Below, piece by piece: positions 12,601 to 22,919 of a DNA stretch of 64,000 nucleotides. The stretch's first letter is position 1. Every line of letters begins with the position of its first letter. The notes below the pieces were generated by a model, which worked only from the letters and a program-made list of their open reading frames with translations, ran no database searches and was not told the DNA's origin. This DNA is from Micropterix aruncella (Eukaryota; Arthropoda; Insecta; Lepidoptera; Micropterigidae), in contig OX155952.1 of the NCBI GenBank assembly GCA_944548615.1, positions 35,165,788 to 35,229,787 on the forward strand, read 5' to 3'. The position numbers and the translations under genes were made by a program.

Positions 12601-15600
12601 ATTCGAAAAAAATATACGTTAAACAAGAACATTTTCCTAATATTCTTAGCTTTGAATAGTTTAGATTTTGTTTATATTACATAGTGTAATTAATTTGTGA
12701 AATTAGGTCTAACCGAAAACACTACTATACTATCTGGCGTATTATTATGAAACCTGCACCATTTTAAAGATAATTTAACTATCTATCTTTTTATCTACGA
12801 TTTTTTTGAATAATCTGGTTTTTTTGCTTTATCGAATAAAAAATTATTCCGAATCATTTGCTTCCGCAGCCGCAAATGATTGGGAATAATTTCAACGTTT
12901 CCCGATAGAGCGTAGTTATCTGATATCAGAAAAAATAAAATAAATAAATAATTATAATTGCATAAGTTGTTAAAAATGCTATGCAATAGCTTTACCGCGG
13001 CAGTCCCCGAGTGCCACACGTATTTTTTTTTTAAGCTATTGCATAGCTTTTATCGCGGGCCTAGGCCAGCGCGGTGACCGAATGAAGAAATTTCTTAACG
13101 AAAATTAATGATTTTAAACTGATAATTACGTCTAAACGAGTACTGCTTACGATTCGAAAAAAATATATGTTAAACAAGAACATTTTCCTAATATTCTTAG
13201 CATTGAATATTATGGATTTTGTATATATTACATAGTGTTATTAATTTGTGAAATTAGGTCTAACCGAACACAAAAACGACTACTACGCAAATACTATCTG
13301 GCGTATTATTATGAAACCTGCACCATTTTAAAGATAATTTAATTATCTATCTTTTTATCTACGATTTTTTTCGAATAATCCGTTTTTTTTTTGCTTTATC
13401 GAATAAAAAAATCGTGCTCGGCGCTCTATCGGAAGATGTCTAAATTATTATTCCGAATCATTTGCTTCCGCAGCCGCAAATGATTCGGAATAATTTCAAC
13501 GTTTTCCGATAGAGCGCAGTTATCTGATATCAGAAAAAATCTAATAAATAAATAATAATAATTGCTTAAGTTGTTAAAAATGCTATGCAATAGCTTTACC
13601 GTGGCAGTCCCCGAGTGCCACGCGTATTTTTTTTATTTAGTTTCCGCCTTTCCCTATAAAAGGCAGGTGGCGTCCTTATAGTAAATTATTAAGCTATTGC
13701 ATAGCTTTTATCGCGGGCCTAGGCCAGCGCGGCGACCGAATGAAGAATTTTCTTAACGAAAATTAATGATTTTAAACTGATAATTACGTCTAAACGAGTA
13801 CTGCTTACCATTCGAAAAAAATATATGTTAAACAAGCCCATTTTCCTAATATTCTTAGCTTTGAATATTTTAGATTTTGTTTATATTACATAGTGTAATT
13901 AATTTGTGAAATTAGGTCTAACCGAACACAAAAACGACTACTACGCAAATACTATCTGGTGTATTATTATGAAACCTGCACTATTTTAAAGATAATTTAA
14001 TTATCTATCTTTTTATCTACGATTTTTTCGAAAAATCCGTTTTTTTTTGCTTTATAGAATAACAAATTCGTGCGCGGCGCTCTATCGGAAGACGTTTAAA
14101 TTATTCCGAATCATTTGCTTCCGCAGCCGCAAATGATTCGGAATAATTTCAACGTTTTCCGATAGAGCGCAGTTATCCGATATCAGAAAAAAATAAAATA
14201 AATAAACAATTATAATAGCATAAGTTGTTAAAAATGCTATGCAATAACTTTACCGCGGCAGTCCCCGAGTGCCACATGTATTTTTTTTTTTGTTTTGGGT
14301 GATTCTGCCGTGTTTCTTCAAAACACGGTAGATTATAAATTTACGGTTATAATGTGACGGCGATTGCGTTCTTTGGTCCACTGGGTAAATACTTACGAAA
14401 AAATTCTCTCAACATTCGCATTACGACCAGGGATGACACAATTAAATTGCATTTCCTCACTGACACTTCGGTTTCATAAAATATATTTAACCATTTATCG
14501 TGCATGCCTTTTTTGGTCCACTCTCCTTTATTTTTTTGCTTTTCCATGAAATCTTTGAGGTTCGTTATTTCTTCAAAGTAAACATCTTTAATAGCCATCC
14601 ATGCCCTTTTTTTTGTTGAGTGGGGCTTTTCTAAGGTCTTTATGAGCCTTGTAACACTGCGACCATTGCTGATCTATTGTGTTCATCCATGTCTTTCTCT
14701 TGTAGATAAATTATCGTATTCTCTACATCCGGCCATTGTGGAGAGGTTGTGAGATTCATCCAAGAAATTGAATTGGCCATTGCAAGCTCACCCTCGCACT
14801 GCCTTTCTCTGTCGACACGTCCGTTACCCGCGTTTTTTGAAAATTACCGCTGCTCATTTATTTCGACGAAGATACTTGATGGGCCAACCGGGACAGAGTT
14901 TCTAAACCGGTGACATATCCCGGTGTACCGGGGCGTATGGCAACCCTAAACTAGATGGCAGTTATAGTTCTAAAAACTTTTGAAGTATTATTAGGTTTAA
15001 TACGGCGACTTTCGTGGTATAACAGTATGGCGGCGCACTGTAAATGGCACTCTTAACACGTGTATATGTGATAGAAAATAATATAATAAACGAATTAAAA
15101 AAGCACAGCTCTTATTATTCTAATATTATTTACATAAATACGTCAATTTTTAATTTGGTATAATGTTTCAATACGCAGTAACTACACACTTTAAGTTCAG
15201 ATAGACAGATGGCATTCTATCTCTCCGTATTATTTCTGTGATATAATCAGCCTACATAAAAATGTGTTAAAAAATGAGTGTCATTATTGTAATTGGGTTT
15301 TTTTAACCAATCAGTCCTTTATAAAATAACATTCATTATAAATGTTATTATAGATAGTCAAATAAATTGCTATTAGTTTGGCCGTCAATGCTAACAGCGC
15401 CACCTACATTTCGCCGTTTCAGACGAGTTTCCAAATCGTTCTATATAGTTGGGCAATCTGATACCATATATAATTAATGCCAATTCATACCAAATACTCC
15501 TGATCAAACATAAATATCTCCGAAAATGCGATAATAATTATTGTTATGAATATTATTTTTAATCAACTAGTTATTCATAAATACCATTGATTTTATCAAT

Positions 15601-16596
15601 GTTATAATAGATGGTCAAATAACTTGCTATTAATTTAGCCGTCATTGCTATTTGAGCCACCTGCGTTTCGCCTTTTAAGAAGGGTTGCCAAATCGTTCTA
15701 TGGAGCTGGGCAATCAAATACCATATAAATCAAGGGACCACATGCATACATACCAAATACTCCTGAGCAAAGTCAGCCGCTAATGTGTCATTCAGCGAAT
15801 TATTTCTTAATTCAATTCCGGGAACATGGTTCACGATTCCTATTAACCCTAAAACAATTTAATCACATATTTCGACATCGTATTTCTTCATTATATCTAA
15901 AATTATTCATTTAAATTACCACTTTGTCTTTTTCTAAATATCGCATTGTACATATGATAAGTGTGAGCATGTGCCAATAATATGTTATGCACACAAAGAT
16001 ACGGAGCATGTTCAGGCATATCCAAGCCTGGTGCTCCACTATTGGTGCCATAGAATAAATTACATGAAAGTACAGGTTCATTAAAGGTAACCCAGTATTT
16101 AACACGATCACCAAACAATTCAAATGCATATCGAGCGTAATCGACGAAAATGTCAACGATTACCCGATTTGTCAGGCCGCCCAGTCTTTGCAGAGGCTCT
16201 GGCAAATCAGAGTGGTAGAGAGTCACCATTGGTTCGATTTCATTCCTTATCAGCTCATCTATCAAATTATTGTAGTATACTTTGCCATCTTCGTTTTTAT
16301 CGTTGATAAACCCGGTCGGCAACAACCGCGACCACGACAGAGAGAAGCGGTACATCTTCGCGCCCATGTTTTTCAACGCGGCTACGTCTTCCTTATAAAA
16401 ATGATAGGAGTCGGCGACTACATCGCCATTACTTCCATCCGATGATAATTCTGGATTTTTGTGAAAGGCGACATCCCATATATTTGCACCTTTTCCGGAC
16501 ACGTTCCATGCTCCCTCCACTTGATAAGCCGATGTCGCTGAACCAAAAATGAATTTCTCCGGGAAAGAGTCCTCCTCGTGAGATGCTAATAACTCA
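9628..16596 (-). CDS. GH1 beta-glucosidase/myrosinase-like gene A (exons 2-6; exon 1 not found)
   Basis: Exons by frame and GT-AG sites: 15920-16596, 15754-15848, 10153-10464, 9833-10086 and 9628-9760. All joins keep frame and give about 490 residues. Lengths 677, 95 and 254 match genes B and C; exon 4 is one codon shorter. GH1 enzymes hydrolyse beta-glucosides by a retaining mechanism. Seen here are YQVEGAW (glycone-binding Gln), the acid/base motif TFNEP, HSDLPEPLQ (Trp of the usual HWDLP replaced by Ser), the nucleophile motif IITENG and WSLLDSLEW. The signal-peptide exon present in B-D is not visible: sequence just upstream of exon 2 is repeat R. The last exon is shortened and ends FTHNY at a repeat tail. 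Intron 3 is about 5.3 kb and contains a hAT-like element. It may be a 5'-truncated pseudogene with an otherwise open frame. Confidence 0.85.
10831..11097 (-). other. Unrecognised 88-codon open frame inside the hAT element
   Basis: A Lys/Arg/Asn-rich N-terminus (repeats of KTRKN type) is followed by a less biased segment with MTCSEFHKYVIGKLDLL. I recognise no family. It may be transposon debris or chance. Confidence 0.25.
11150..11833. other. Mixed-composition stretch, no gene recognised
   Basis: GC content is higher than in its surroundings, with several CG-containing words, but no supported reading frame. It lies inside the hAT-like element, just before the hairpin array. Confidence 0.4.
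11834..14276. repeat. Four-unit tandem array of hairpin-bearing repeats
   Basis: Units at 11834-12420, 12482-13020, 13033-13622 and 13691-14276 each start AAGCTATTGCATAGC and end with its inverse GCTATGCAATAGCTT followed by a conserved GTCCCCGAGTGCCAC. Lengths are about 587, 539, 590 and 586 bp. Inside each unit is a near-perfect hairpin of about 95 nt (12218-12315, 13421-13517 and 14077-14170). In unit 2 (about 12842-12913) its outer left arm is deleted. Units are separated by poly(T) linkers. Terminal inverted repeats suggest a MITE-like module that became tandem. Confidence 0.85.
14347..14760 (-). pseudogene. hAT transposase dimerisation-domain relic
   Basis: The open frame 14347-14598 reads KDVYFEEITNLKDF and later KWLNIFYE. 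In the +1 frame the same DNA reads IPGRNANVERIFS and QWTKERNRR, the signature of the hAT C-terminal dimerisation domain, so a frameshift lies near 14430. The domain helps transposase subunits assemble. Upstream coding is interrupted by a LINE 3'-end insertion and further decay. This supports assigning the surrounding element to hAT. Confidence 0.75.
14609..14690 (-). mobile_element. Ultra-short LINE 3'-UTR insertion
   Basis: About 65 bp nearly identical to the 3' untranslated end of the long LINE at 37638-40694 (compare 37562-37626), followed on the minus strand by an A8 tail. Flanking CATCCATG words (about 14597-14604 and 14686-14693) look like a target-site duplication. A LINE copy reduced to its 3' end by 5' truncation. 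Confidence 0.8.
14957..15309. other. GH1-A intron sequence, no feature
   Basis: AT-rich intronic DNA with no supported feature. Confidence 0.4.
15310..15775. repeat. Two-unit tandem duplication covering the end of GH1-A exon 3
   Basis: Segments about 15310-15510 and 15560-15775 are diverged copies (both contain GGTCAAATAA/AGTCAAATAA, a CGCC..CCACCT word and ACCAAATACTCCTGA). The second includes the true 3' end of exon 3 with its GT donor. The first carries a copy of that exon end and donor out in the intron. Confidence 0.75.
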
Positions 16597-18126
16597 CTGA
16601 AAGATAATTTCAATCAACTAGTCATCAATATAATGAGATCGAAAACTGTAACGGTTGTTAGACATTATAAATAAAGTAAAACGGATGAAATCAGTGAAAT
16701 TCGATACATCCAAAATTTCGGAGATGTTACAAACAGCGTTTCCCAGGGTGGGCTAATTCGCTGTTGCTTTGCGGGTGGTCGACATACTGCTACAGTTACT
16801 GCCCAGATCTTAGCTGTAGTGGCGCGTAACCATTGAAATTCAGTCCTGTACCCAACACTAACTGTATCATCACGTTTCGCGTATTTTCGTTCAGCGACAG
16901 GCGTTGCGAACATTTTAAGAAAAGGTTTCCACGAAGTAGAGAGTTTGATACCTTCGCCTCCATTGAAGTTCAGATTTATTCTTATTTATATGGCTTTCCG
17001 GATCATGTGGGGGAAATACAATTGTTATTTGAATAGCCCAATGAGATTTTGTGGCTCGTTCCACTGCCAAAATTTCTCGCTGAACGTTTTTAACAGACTT
17101 GATGTTTTCCATCAGTCGAGTCGCTATGAATTGCTCTGTTCATCCAATGTAAGGCAAACCAGAGCTGCATTCGATTCAATACACAAATCAGGATTGCATT
17201 GGTATTACATCCTTTACAGGTCACTGAGATCGAGGTATACTTTGGATTGGTTTCAAGATCGTTTTTTATAATAAAAAATATTCGGCTTCTTACTTATTCG
17301 ACCCGTCAAACCCCGTATAGCTCGTGATCTGTTTTATTTCTGCTTCCATATTGAATCGCGTGCTTGTGTCATGTTATTTTCCGCATCCGTTTTTCCTAAG
17401 GACATCATTGACGCGTTCCATCTCCTGCGGAAAATGCTCAACGTCGCATAGGTGGCGTGCTCAATCTTGGAGCGACGTTTGCACTGCGTGCAGATGGTTG
17501 GGATTATGCTGGCAGCCAAATTCTGACAATCTGTGTGTGCTTCCGGGACGAACTATTTGGGACCCTCCTATTAAAATTTTCTCAATCCCCGTCGCCGAAC
17601 GTAAAGACGCAAAACGTGATACAGTGAGTTTTTTGTGCAGGACAGAACCTCAAAACTAAAGCATGCCACTACCGCTACAATGTGTGCAATAGCATTAACA
17701 GTATGTCAGCTACTCGCAAAGCAACAGCAAACAACCCACATAACTTTAGTCCACCCTGGATGAAGGCAGTTTTAACATCGCCTAAACTATGGGTGCTTTA
17801 CTAATATAACATCTAATATTTTACATTAAAATTTGTTTTTAAAGCGGTTATTAATAGATTACCTTGCTGACAGTAAAATTAATACTTCAAATGTCGATAA
17901 AATCCTCATCTTGTTATTGAGCAGAAATCTAAAAGTTTAATCTTGACTTAGTTTCGTTAAAACGAGCAAAACACTGATCATTCGATAGAGGATATGAAGG
18001 ATTTATATCCGAGAGTTCCGGTAGTAGACAAATGAGTGAATGCGAATATTTAGAAAAAAAACACTTCATATTCATAATAATATTTTTATATCAGTTATAA
18101 ATAATGCATATTAGCATCTTTTTGCC
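16597..18126. repeat. Repeat R, copy a
   Basis: A segment of about 1.5 kb that recurs at 30060-31490, 43917-44740 and 54780-56150, in the same orientation. Shared words include CGATCCGTCAAACCC, ATTGAATCGCGTGCT and GGAAAATGCTCA. Open frames on both strands are short and broken and give no recognisable protein. In copies b and d it adjoins a Helitron helicase end. In this copy it sits exactly at the acceptor of GH1-A exon 2 and is interrupted at 18127 by the P-like transposon, resuming at 21451. Confidence 0.75.
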
Positions 18127-18293
18127 CACGGAGCAGCTAACCAGTGGAGAGCGTATACGGGGAGGACATCGCTCACCAAACGCACGCTATTCGAAGCGTG
18201 TGTTGGTCGAATTCGTATCAGTCCGACGAATGTGGCTCTTGCCGACGCACGACAGTGATTTTATTTCATTTGCCAAAAAGTAGCTAAAAGACA

Positions 18294-20201
18294 ATGCCTA
18301 GTTGTTCAATTAAGTGGTGTGGGAAGAGTACCTCAACCTCAAGTTACTCTAAGAATGGAATATCCTTTCATCGGTAAGTTTTTCAGCTATATTTTTAAAA
18401 TTAAAAATGATCGGAAAATATATTCCTGATTTTAAATCGCTGGGAACCACTCGTTGATGTCTTTCTTCCGTCTCGCTTTGTCACAGTAGTACTCATGTGC
18501 AGCCATCTCACTATTTTGCACGATAGTGCTACATTGAAACTTAAAAGACTCTCAATTTTTATCGATAAATTCGTTAACAAACAAACGTAGTTTTTGATAC
18601 CTGCAGAACTATAGGAGCATATATAAGTTTACGTAGGTAAATAATATACGATGTGGGTAAAAAAGTACATTCTATTCGTTTTTTGGTAAAATATTTTATT
18701 CAACTTGCAACGTTTGTATGTAAGTATATTAGTAAGTATGCAGTGTGTTTATTTAGGTCAATTATTGCAAGCTGACTTAGATCCACTTCCTCTTATCCTA
18801 CGGAGTTGAACTTTTACATGTTGGTTTAGTTACGATAACAATTGCATTTTTATAGTAAGCATGACCTGGATCGACATTCAGGATCAGCTCCAGATAAAGG
18901 AATTCTTTAACCCCTTGAGTATGATACGACCAAATCTGGTTCTGAAACAATTATCCGTTGAGTATGATACGACCAGATCTGGTTCCGCGTTTTTTTCACT
19001 TCTTTGACGTTCTCATATTTATTCATAATTATCTAATTGTTTTACAAAATGATATTTCAATATTCTATATTCGGAATTTCAATGCAATCATTGTGCAGTT
19101 GTTCTTTTTATGATTGGTGTAGTAGTTTCGTAGTTATAGTACTTTAAGGTCGATGTCGCCGAAAATCCTGCAAAAGAGACAGATGCATCCATGAAAATAC
19201 CCATTTACTCCAAGGGTTAACGGTCAACAGCACAGACATGAAATTTTGTGTAGGGAACTCCTCAATAGTTAGCAGCACACATATGAAATGTTGTATACGC
19301 ATTCAATTATGATAACCCATTCTAAGAGTCACCATGACATGGCTACTGCTCTGAAGGTTGGTTCCAAACGAGGAAACTCCTCAAAGGTCAACAGCACAGA
19401 CACGAAATTTTGTGTACGCATTTAATTATCATAGCCGGGTATAAGTTTTAACATAATATGGTTGCTGCACTCAGGGTTGGGTCCTGAATAGGGAACTCCT
19501 TAATGAGTAGCAGCACAAACATGAAATATTGTATACGCATTGATATATGATAACCCATTTTAAGTGTCACCATAACATGACTACTGCACTGAATGTTATA
19601 TACGCATGTAATTATGAAAGGCGGTTCTAGGTTTCACCATGAAATGACTACTGCCATCAGAGTTGGATTCCGAGTGACGAAGGAACCGTTCAACGGTCAT
19701 TTTCTTCCTTTTAGAGCATTTAAATAAAAGCTTTTAAGAATGTTTTTTACTTTTAACTTATTTAAATACAGATTTCCACATGACGCTGTTACAAAAGAAA
19801 AATGGATTAAGTGCACCCACAGAGACATTTTTTTTCCGGGGAAACTAAGCGTCGTATGTTCGAGACATTTTACCGCAGATTGTTTTGAAGAATTGAAGAA
19901 TAATCGACGCAGTTTGTATAACTCAGCAATTCCTACCCTATATTTACCTATATTGGTAGGTATAATTATTAGAATATGGTTATGTAATCACCTAAGAGTG
20001 GAGATGTTAAAAAGTCTAATCTTACAGACACCATCAACTGAAAACACAGCGAAAGCCGAAGACCAACCGACTACGTCGAATGGGGAACCTATGGAAATAT
20101 GTAAAACCCAGGTAATATTTTGTTTAAATTATATGCGTGTATTATGTGTGTTGCTGCCAAATGGCTTACTAGATGGATATATTACTTTTCAAATTTTATA
20201 A
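18294..20201 (+). CDS. THAP-domain protein of the P-like element
   Basis: Exon 1 18294-18373 (ATG; MPSCSIKWCGKSTS, ending FH plus two bases) is followed by a GTAAGT donor. Exon 2 starts at 19772 after an AG acceptor, and the join completes an Arg codon and continues FPHDAVTKEKW, VVCSRHFTADCF and AIPTL. Together they form a complete C2CH THAP zinc finger: Cys4, Cys9, then Cys and His in CSRH, with the AIPTL ending typical of the fold. THAP domains bind transposon ends. After the finger, an acidic Ser/Thr-rich stretch runs to a stop at 20199-20201; a possible further donor is at 20112. The intron holds repeat S. A protein with only the binding domain could act as a repressor, which is inference. 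Confidence 0.8.
18750..19700. repeat. Repeat S with about 120-bp minisatellite
   Basis: From about 19218 four diverged units of about 120 bp share CTCCTCAACGGTCAACAGCAC, GTATACGCATTCAATTATGA and CACCATGACATGG-type words. The preceding part (18750-18870) is also found at 48890-49020. Other units are at 24976-25170 and 49060-49180. Two copies of GAGTATGATACGACCA lie near 18917 and 18960. The repeat lies in the intron of the THAP gene. Confidence 0.75.
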
Positions 20202-21450
20202 ATCAGCTACATAGTACAAATATATTTTCAGATTGCCTTCGTTCCAAAACTACCATGGCAAGCTTTCTTTTAACGTTTCACATGTTTGTTAATTTTTGGT
20301 AGTATGATAGATCTGGCTAAATGTGTTTGTAAAAAGTATGTCGATGCGCGGGTAACATTTGTTATGAAAAATAAAGCTAACCCTAAAAATTACATACGTA
20401 AAATATACTCGAAAATGATTCACTTTAAAAATCAGTAATATTGAATAATGCCCTACACTTTGTTTCAGAGCTATATATAAAGTTAGAAGGTTATATTAAT
20501 GATATAAACGTATAGTCAGTAAAAGTAGTGTCTCCAGCACATCACTATTTATTTATGTAGGTATATTACGAATTTTGTAAACAAATTATTCAGAAAAAAA
20601 AGACAAAGAGAAAAATCTACCCATGTGAAATTTCTTGCCACTTCTTCCCCGCAGAAAACGTATACTTTATAGTGGACTTAACGTCTTTTAATGATTGTTA
20701 TATTCTTGACTCTCAATAGGGATTTGTGCAAAATCCTATTTAGATATAATATGTTGTTTTCTTTAATTATTTTGCTAATGACAGAAGTTTATCTGTAAAA
20801 ACCCTACACCGATCAATCAATAATGCAATACTTATCGAAGTTTCTGCGACACTTGCATTTACAGCATGTTAAAGTAATAAATAGCGCAAACCTCTCGGGT
20901 AATACGTTTTCCCCCATATGGAAACACTTTTGTTATATCCCTTTTTGATACACGCAAAATATGTTTTCGCGTACAAATTATTAAAATCGTTTTGAAAATT
21001 TTATAGAACACAAGTTGTTCAGTTTCTTAGGAAAAGCAGCCACCTAATAGAATTTGCCTTATTTCTCTCACATACAAACACACAAATTCACGGGAAAACA
21101 CACACACAAACACTTTATATAAAACTTTAAACATTGTCATTATGTTGTTATTTATATATAAAACAAATAAAAATGTATATTTTAGCTAGATAAATAATGT
21201 GTTTTATTTTTATGTATTTTAAATTCATGTAAACCAACCATACCCTTACTCGAATTTAGTTTTATTTGAAACAAAATTGTTATCGATATCGATATTTTTT
21301 AACCGCGCTAAATCATCCCGGCAGCATTGCGTCATCATAGCATCAGCCAACGAGGGTGGCCGCTACCCCCTGCCCCCGCCGTAAAAATCGGTGAGTTAGG
21401 TTTGGAACAAAAATACGCCTACGCTCTCTCCACTGGTTAGCTGCTCCGTG

Positions 21451-21620
21451 TTTTTGCCCGACACTATTTTCGCGATACTACATAATAATATGTTTCATTT
21501 GCAATTCAATAACATTTTATTATCTATTTATTCCGATCCGCTTTTATAATATCGTACTGATGCAAATTTTTCTATTGTATAATGAAAGATAGTCGAGATT
21601 ATGGTCAACCTTCATGCTCA
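21451..21620. repeat. Repeat R copy a, distal part
   Basis: Continuation of repeat R after the P-like insertion. It matches 30950-31095 and 55615-55770 (CGACACTATTTTCGCG, GAGATTATGGTCAACC). Confidence 0.75.
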
Positions 21621-22079
21621 AATCATACGTATTGCATTGACAGAACACCAATGCACTGAAACCAAAAAGGGAGAGAAATCCTTTATAAAAATAATATTTA
21701 TATTGTATATCCTTTTTGGTTACAGTGTACGAGTATTGTAAAAGCAAGTGTTTAATAAACGCAATACGAGAAATCTGGTGCATTTGTTGCACATAGTTTA
21801 TTTTGTTATTAAATTGGTTTGTAGTCGCATTAACTCATTGTTAAATTTGTTATTGAGTATAACGTTTTTTTTCTTTTTGATTGCATTAGTTCTTGGTTTA
21901 GTGTAAAGTGATTAGTGTAATTTTGGCTGTCAATTTATTTTTGCTACTATTTATAATGTTTTGTAGTAATTAACGGTAATATAGGTCTATTTGTTTATGT
22001 ATGTTGTCACAAAACTGTATATGACTGTTTTTACCTAAATAAAAAAAAATAAAAAATATATTTACACTGTCTTGGTGGA
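21621..22079. other. AT-rich spacer, no feature
   Basis: No supported coding or structural feature. Confidence 0.4.
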
Positions 22080-22915
22080 GTGCAGCGTGTGCAACAAAAG
22101 TTTTGTCGAGAAGCTTGTCAATTCTCTGTCCCATACCTGGTTGGCAGCGAATGGTTTCGTGAATTTCGGGCCATAAGACCCATAGTGTTTTTAGGGTCGG
22201 CCCAACACACGATTCAGCTGCTATTCAGCAGACTCCCGGGAAGGACTCTCGCGTCCCAGGCCTCACGGCTAATAAATTGGTTTCCCCTGGGTGATTGCCC
22301 ACATTTGAGCTATAAGCTCTTTAACCAGCTACCACTCTCCACAAGAAAGATGGAAACAAAGGCGTTTAAAAGATTTATTAAACAAAAGCTACAATCCACA
22401 CATGCTTTCTATAAGCTGGGTGATTTTTTTGAGCATGCTAATTCCTTCAAATGGGAATAACATTAATATGTAACTTTCAGGTACCTCATTTTAGTTCTTA
22501 TTGTTTAATAATAATATTATGAATTTAATATTTAATATGTAGATTACAATGTGTAATGTAACATACCTGATCATATACATACGTTGTTTTTTCCAATTTT
22601 GTTTTGATACTTCCTATTGTTTGATTATTTTTTGTATAAAGTGCTTGATGACTATTAATATTCTTATAATAATTATCTATTTTATATGTATACTCATGTA
22701 CATGGATTCAGTTCTATTTTTTTTTTTTTTTTTATTTGTCTGCCGTGTAAAGCCGACTTTAGTCAACGCTATTGTCGAATTAATATTTATGCTTTAATCG
22801 TTTTATATCTACATTTAAACTGACGAATTCTAATATGCGATAATTAGCTTTAATTCATAATTCATGCTTTTATTGTATATTCTGAATAAATAAATTGAAT
22901 ACTGAATACTGAATA
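22080..22915 (+). mobile_element. LINE C-terminal fragment with GAATACT tail
   Basis: The frame 22080-22460 ends with SYKLFNQLPLSTRKMETKAF and a basic helix, the usual last segment of an insect LINE reverse transcriptase protein. The first 60 residues are less clear. A 3' untranslated region of about 450 bp ends in repeated GAATACT units (about 22895-22915), a LINE-type microsatellite tail. Catalytic parts are absent. Confidence 0.7.
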
Positions 22916-22919
22916 GCTA

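Larger units (their letters stand above)
10605..14948. mobile_element. hAT-like DNA transposon (4.3 kb) in GH1-A intron 3
   Basis: The ends are TAGCGTTGCCATA at 10605 and its near-perfect inverse TATGGCAACCCTA ending at 14948. They are flanked by a perfect 8-bp direct repeat AACTAGAT (10597-10604 and 14949-14956). An 8-bp target duplication with this type of terminal repeat is diagnostic of the hAT superfamily. The right part encodes, on the minus strand, a decayed hAT dimerisation domain. The rest of the transposase is missing, so the copy is non-autonomous. It carries a nested hairpin-repeat array and a tiny LINE insertion. Confidence 0.85.
18127..21450 (+). mobile_element. P-like THAP-domain DNA transposon, internally reduced
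   Basis: Terminal inverted repeats of 25 bp are perfect; each starts CACGGAGCAGCTAACCAGTG reading inward (18127 on plus, 21450 on minus). They are flanked by a perfect 8-bp duplication TTTTTGCC (18119-18126 and 21451-21458). Unoccupied homologous DNA (repeat R at about 55613-55640) contains the site once, which confirms the insertion. The element encodes a THAP DNA-binding domain, as P-element transposases do, but no catalytic part is visible in its remaining 1.2 kb. THAP plus an 8-bp duplication points to the P superfamily. Confidence 0.85.
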
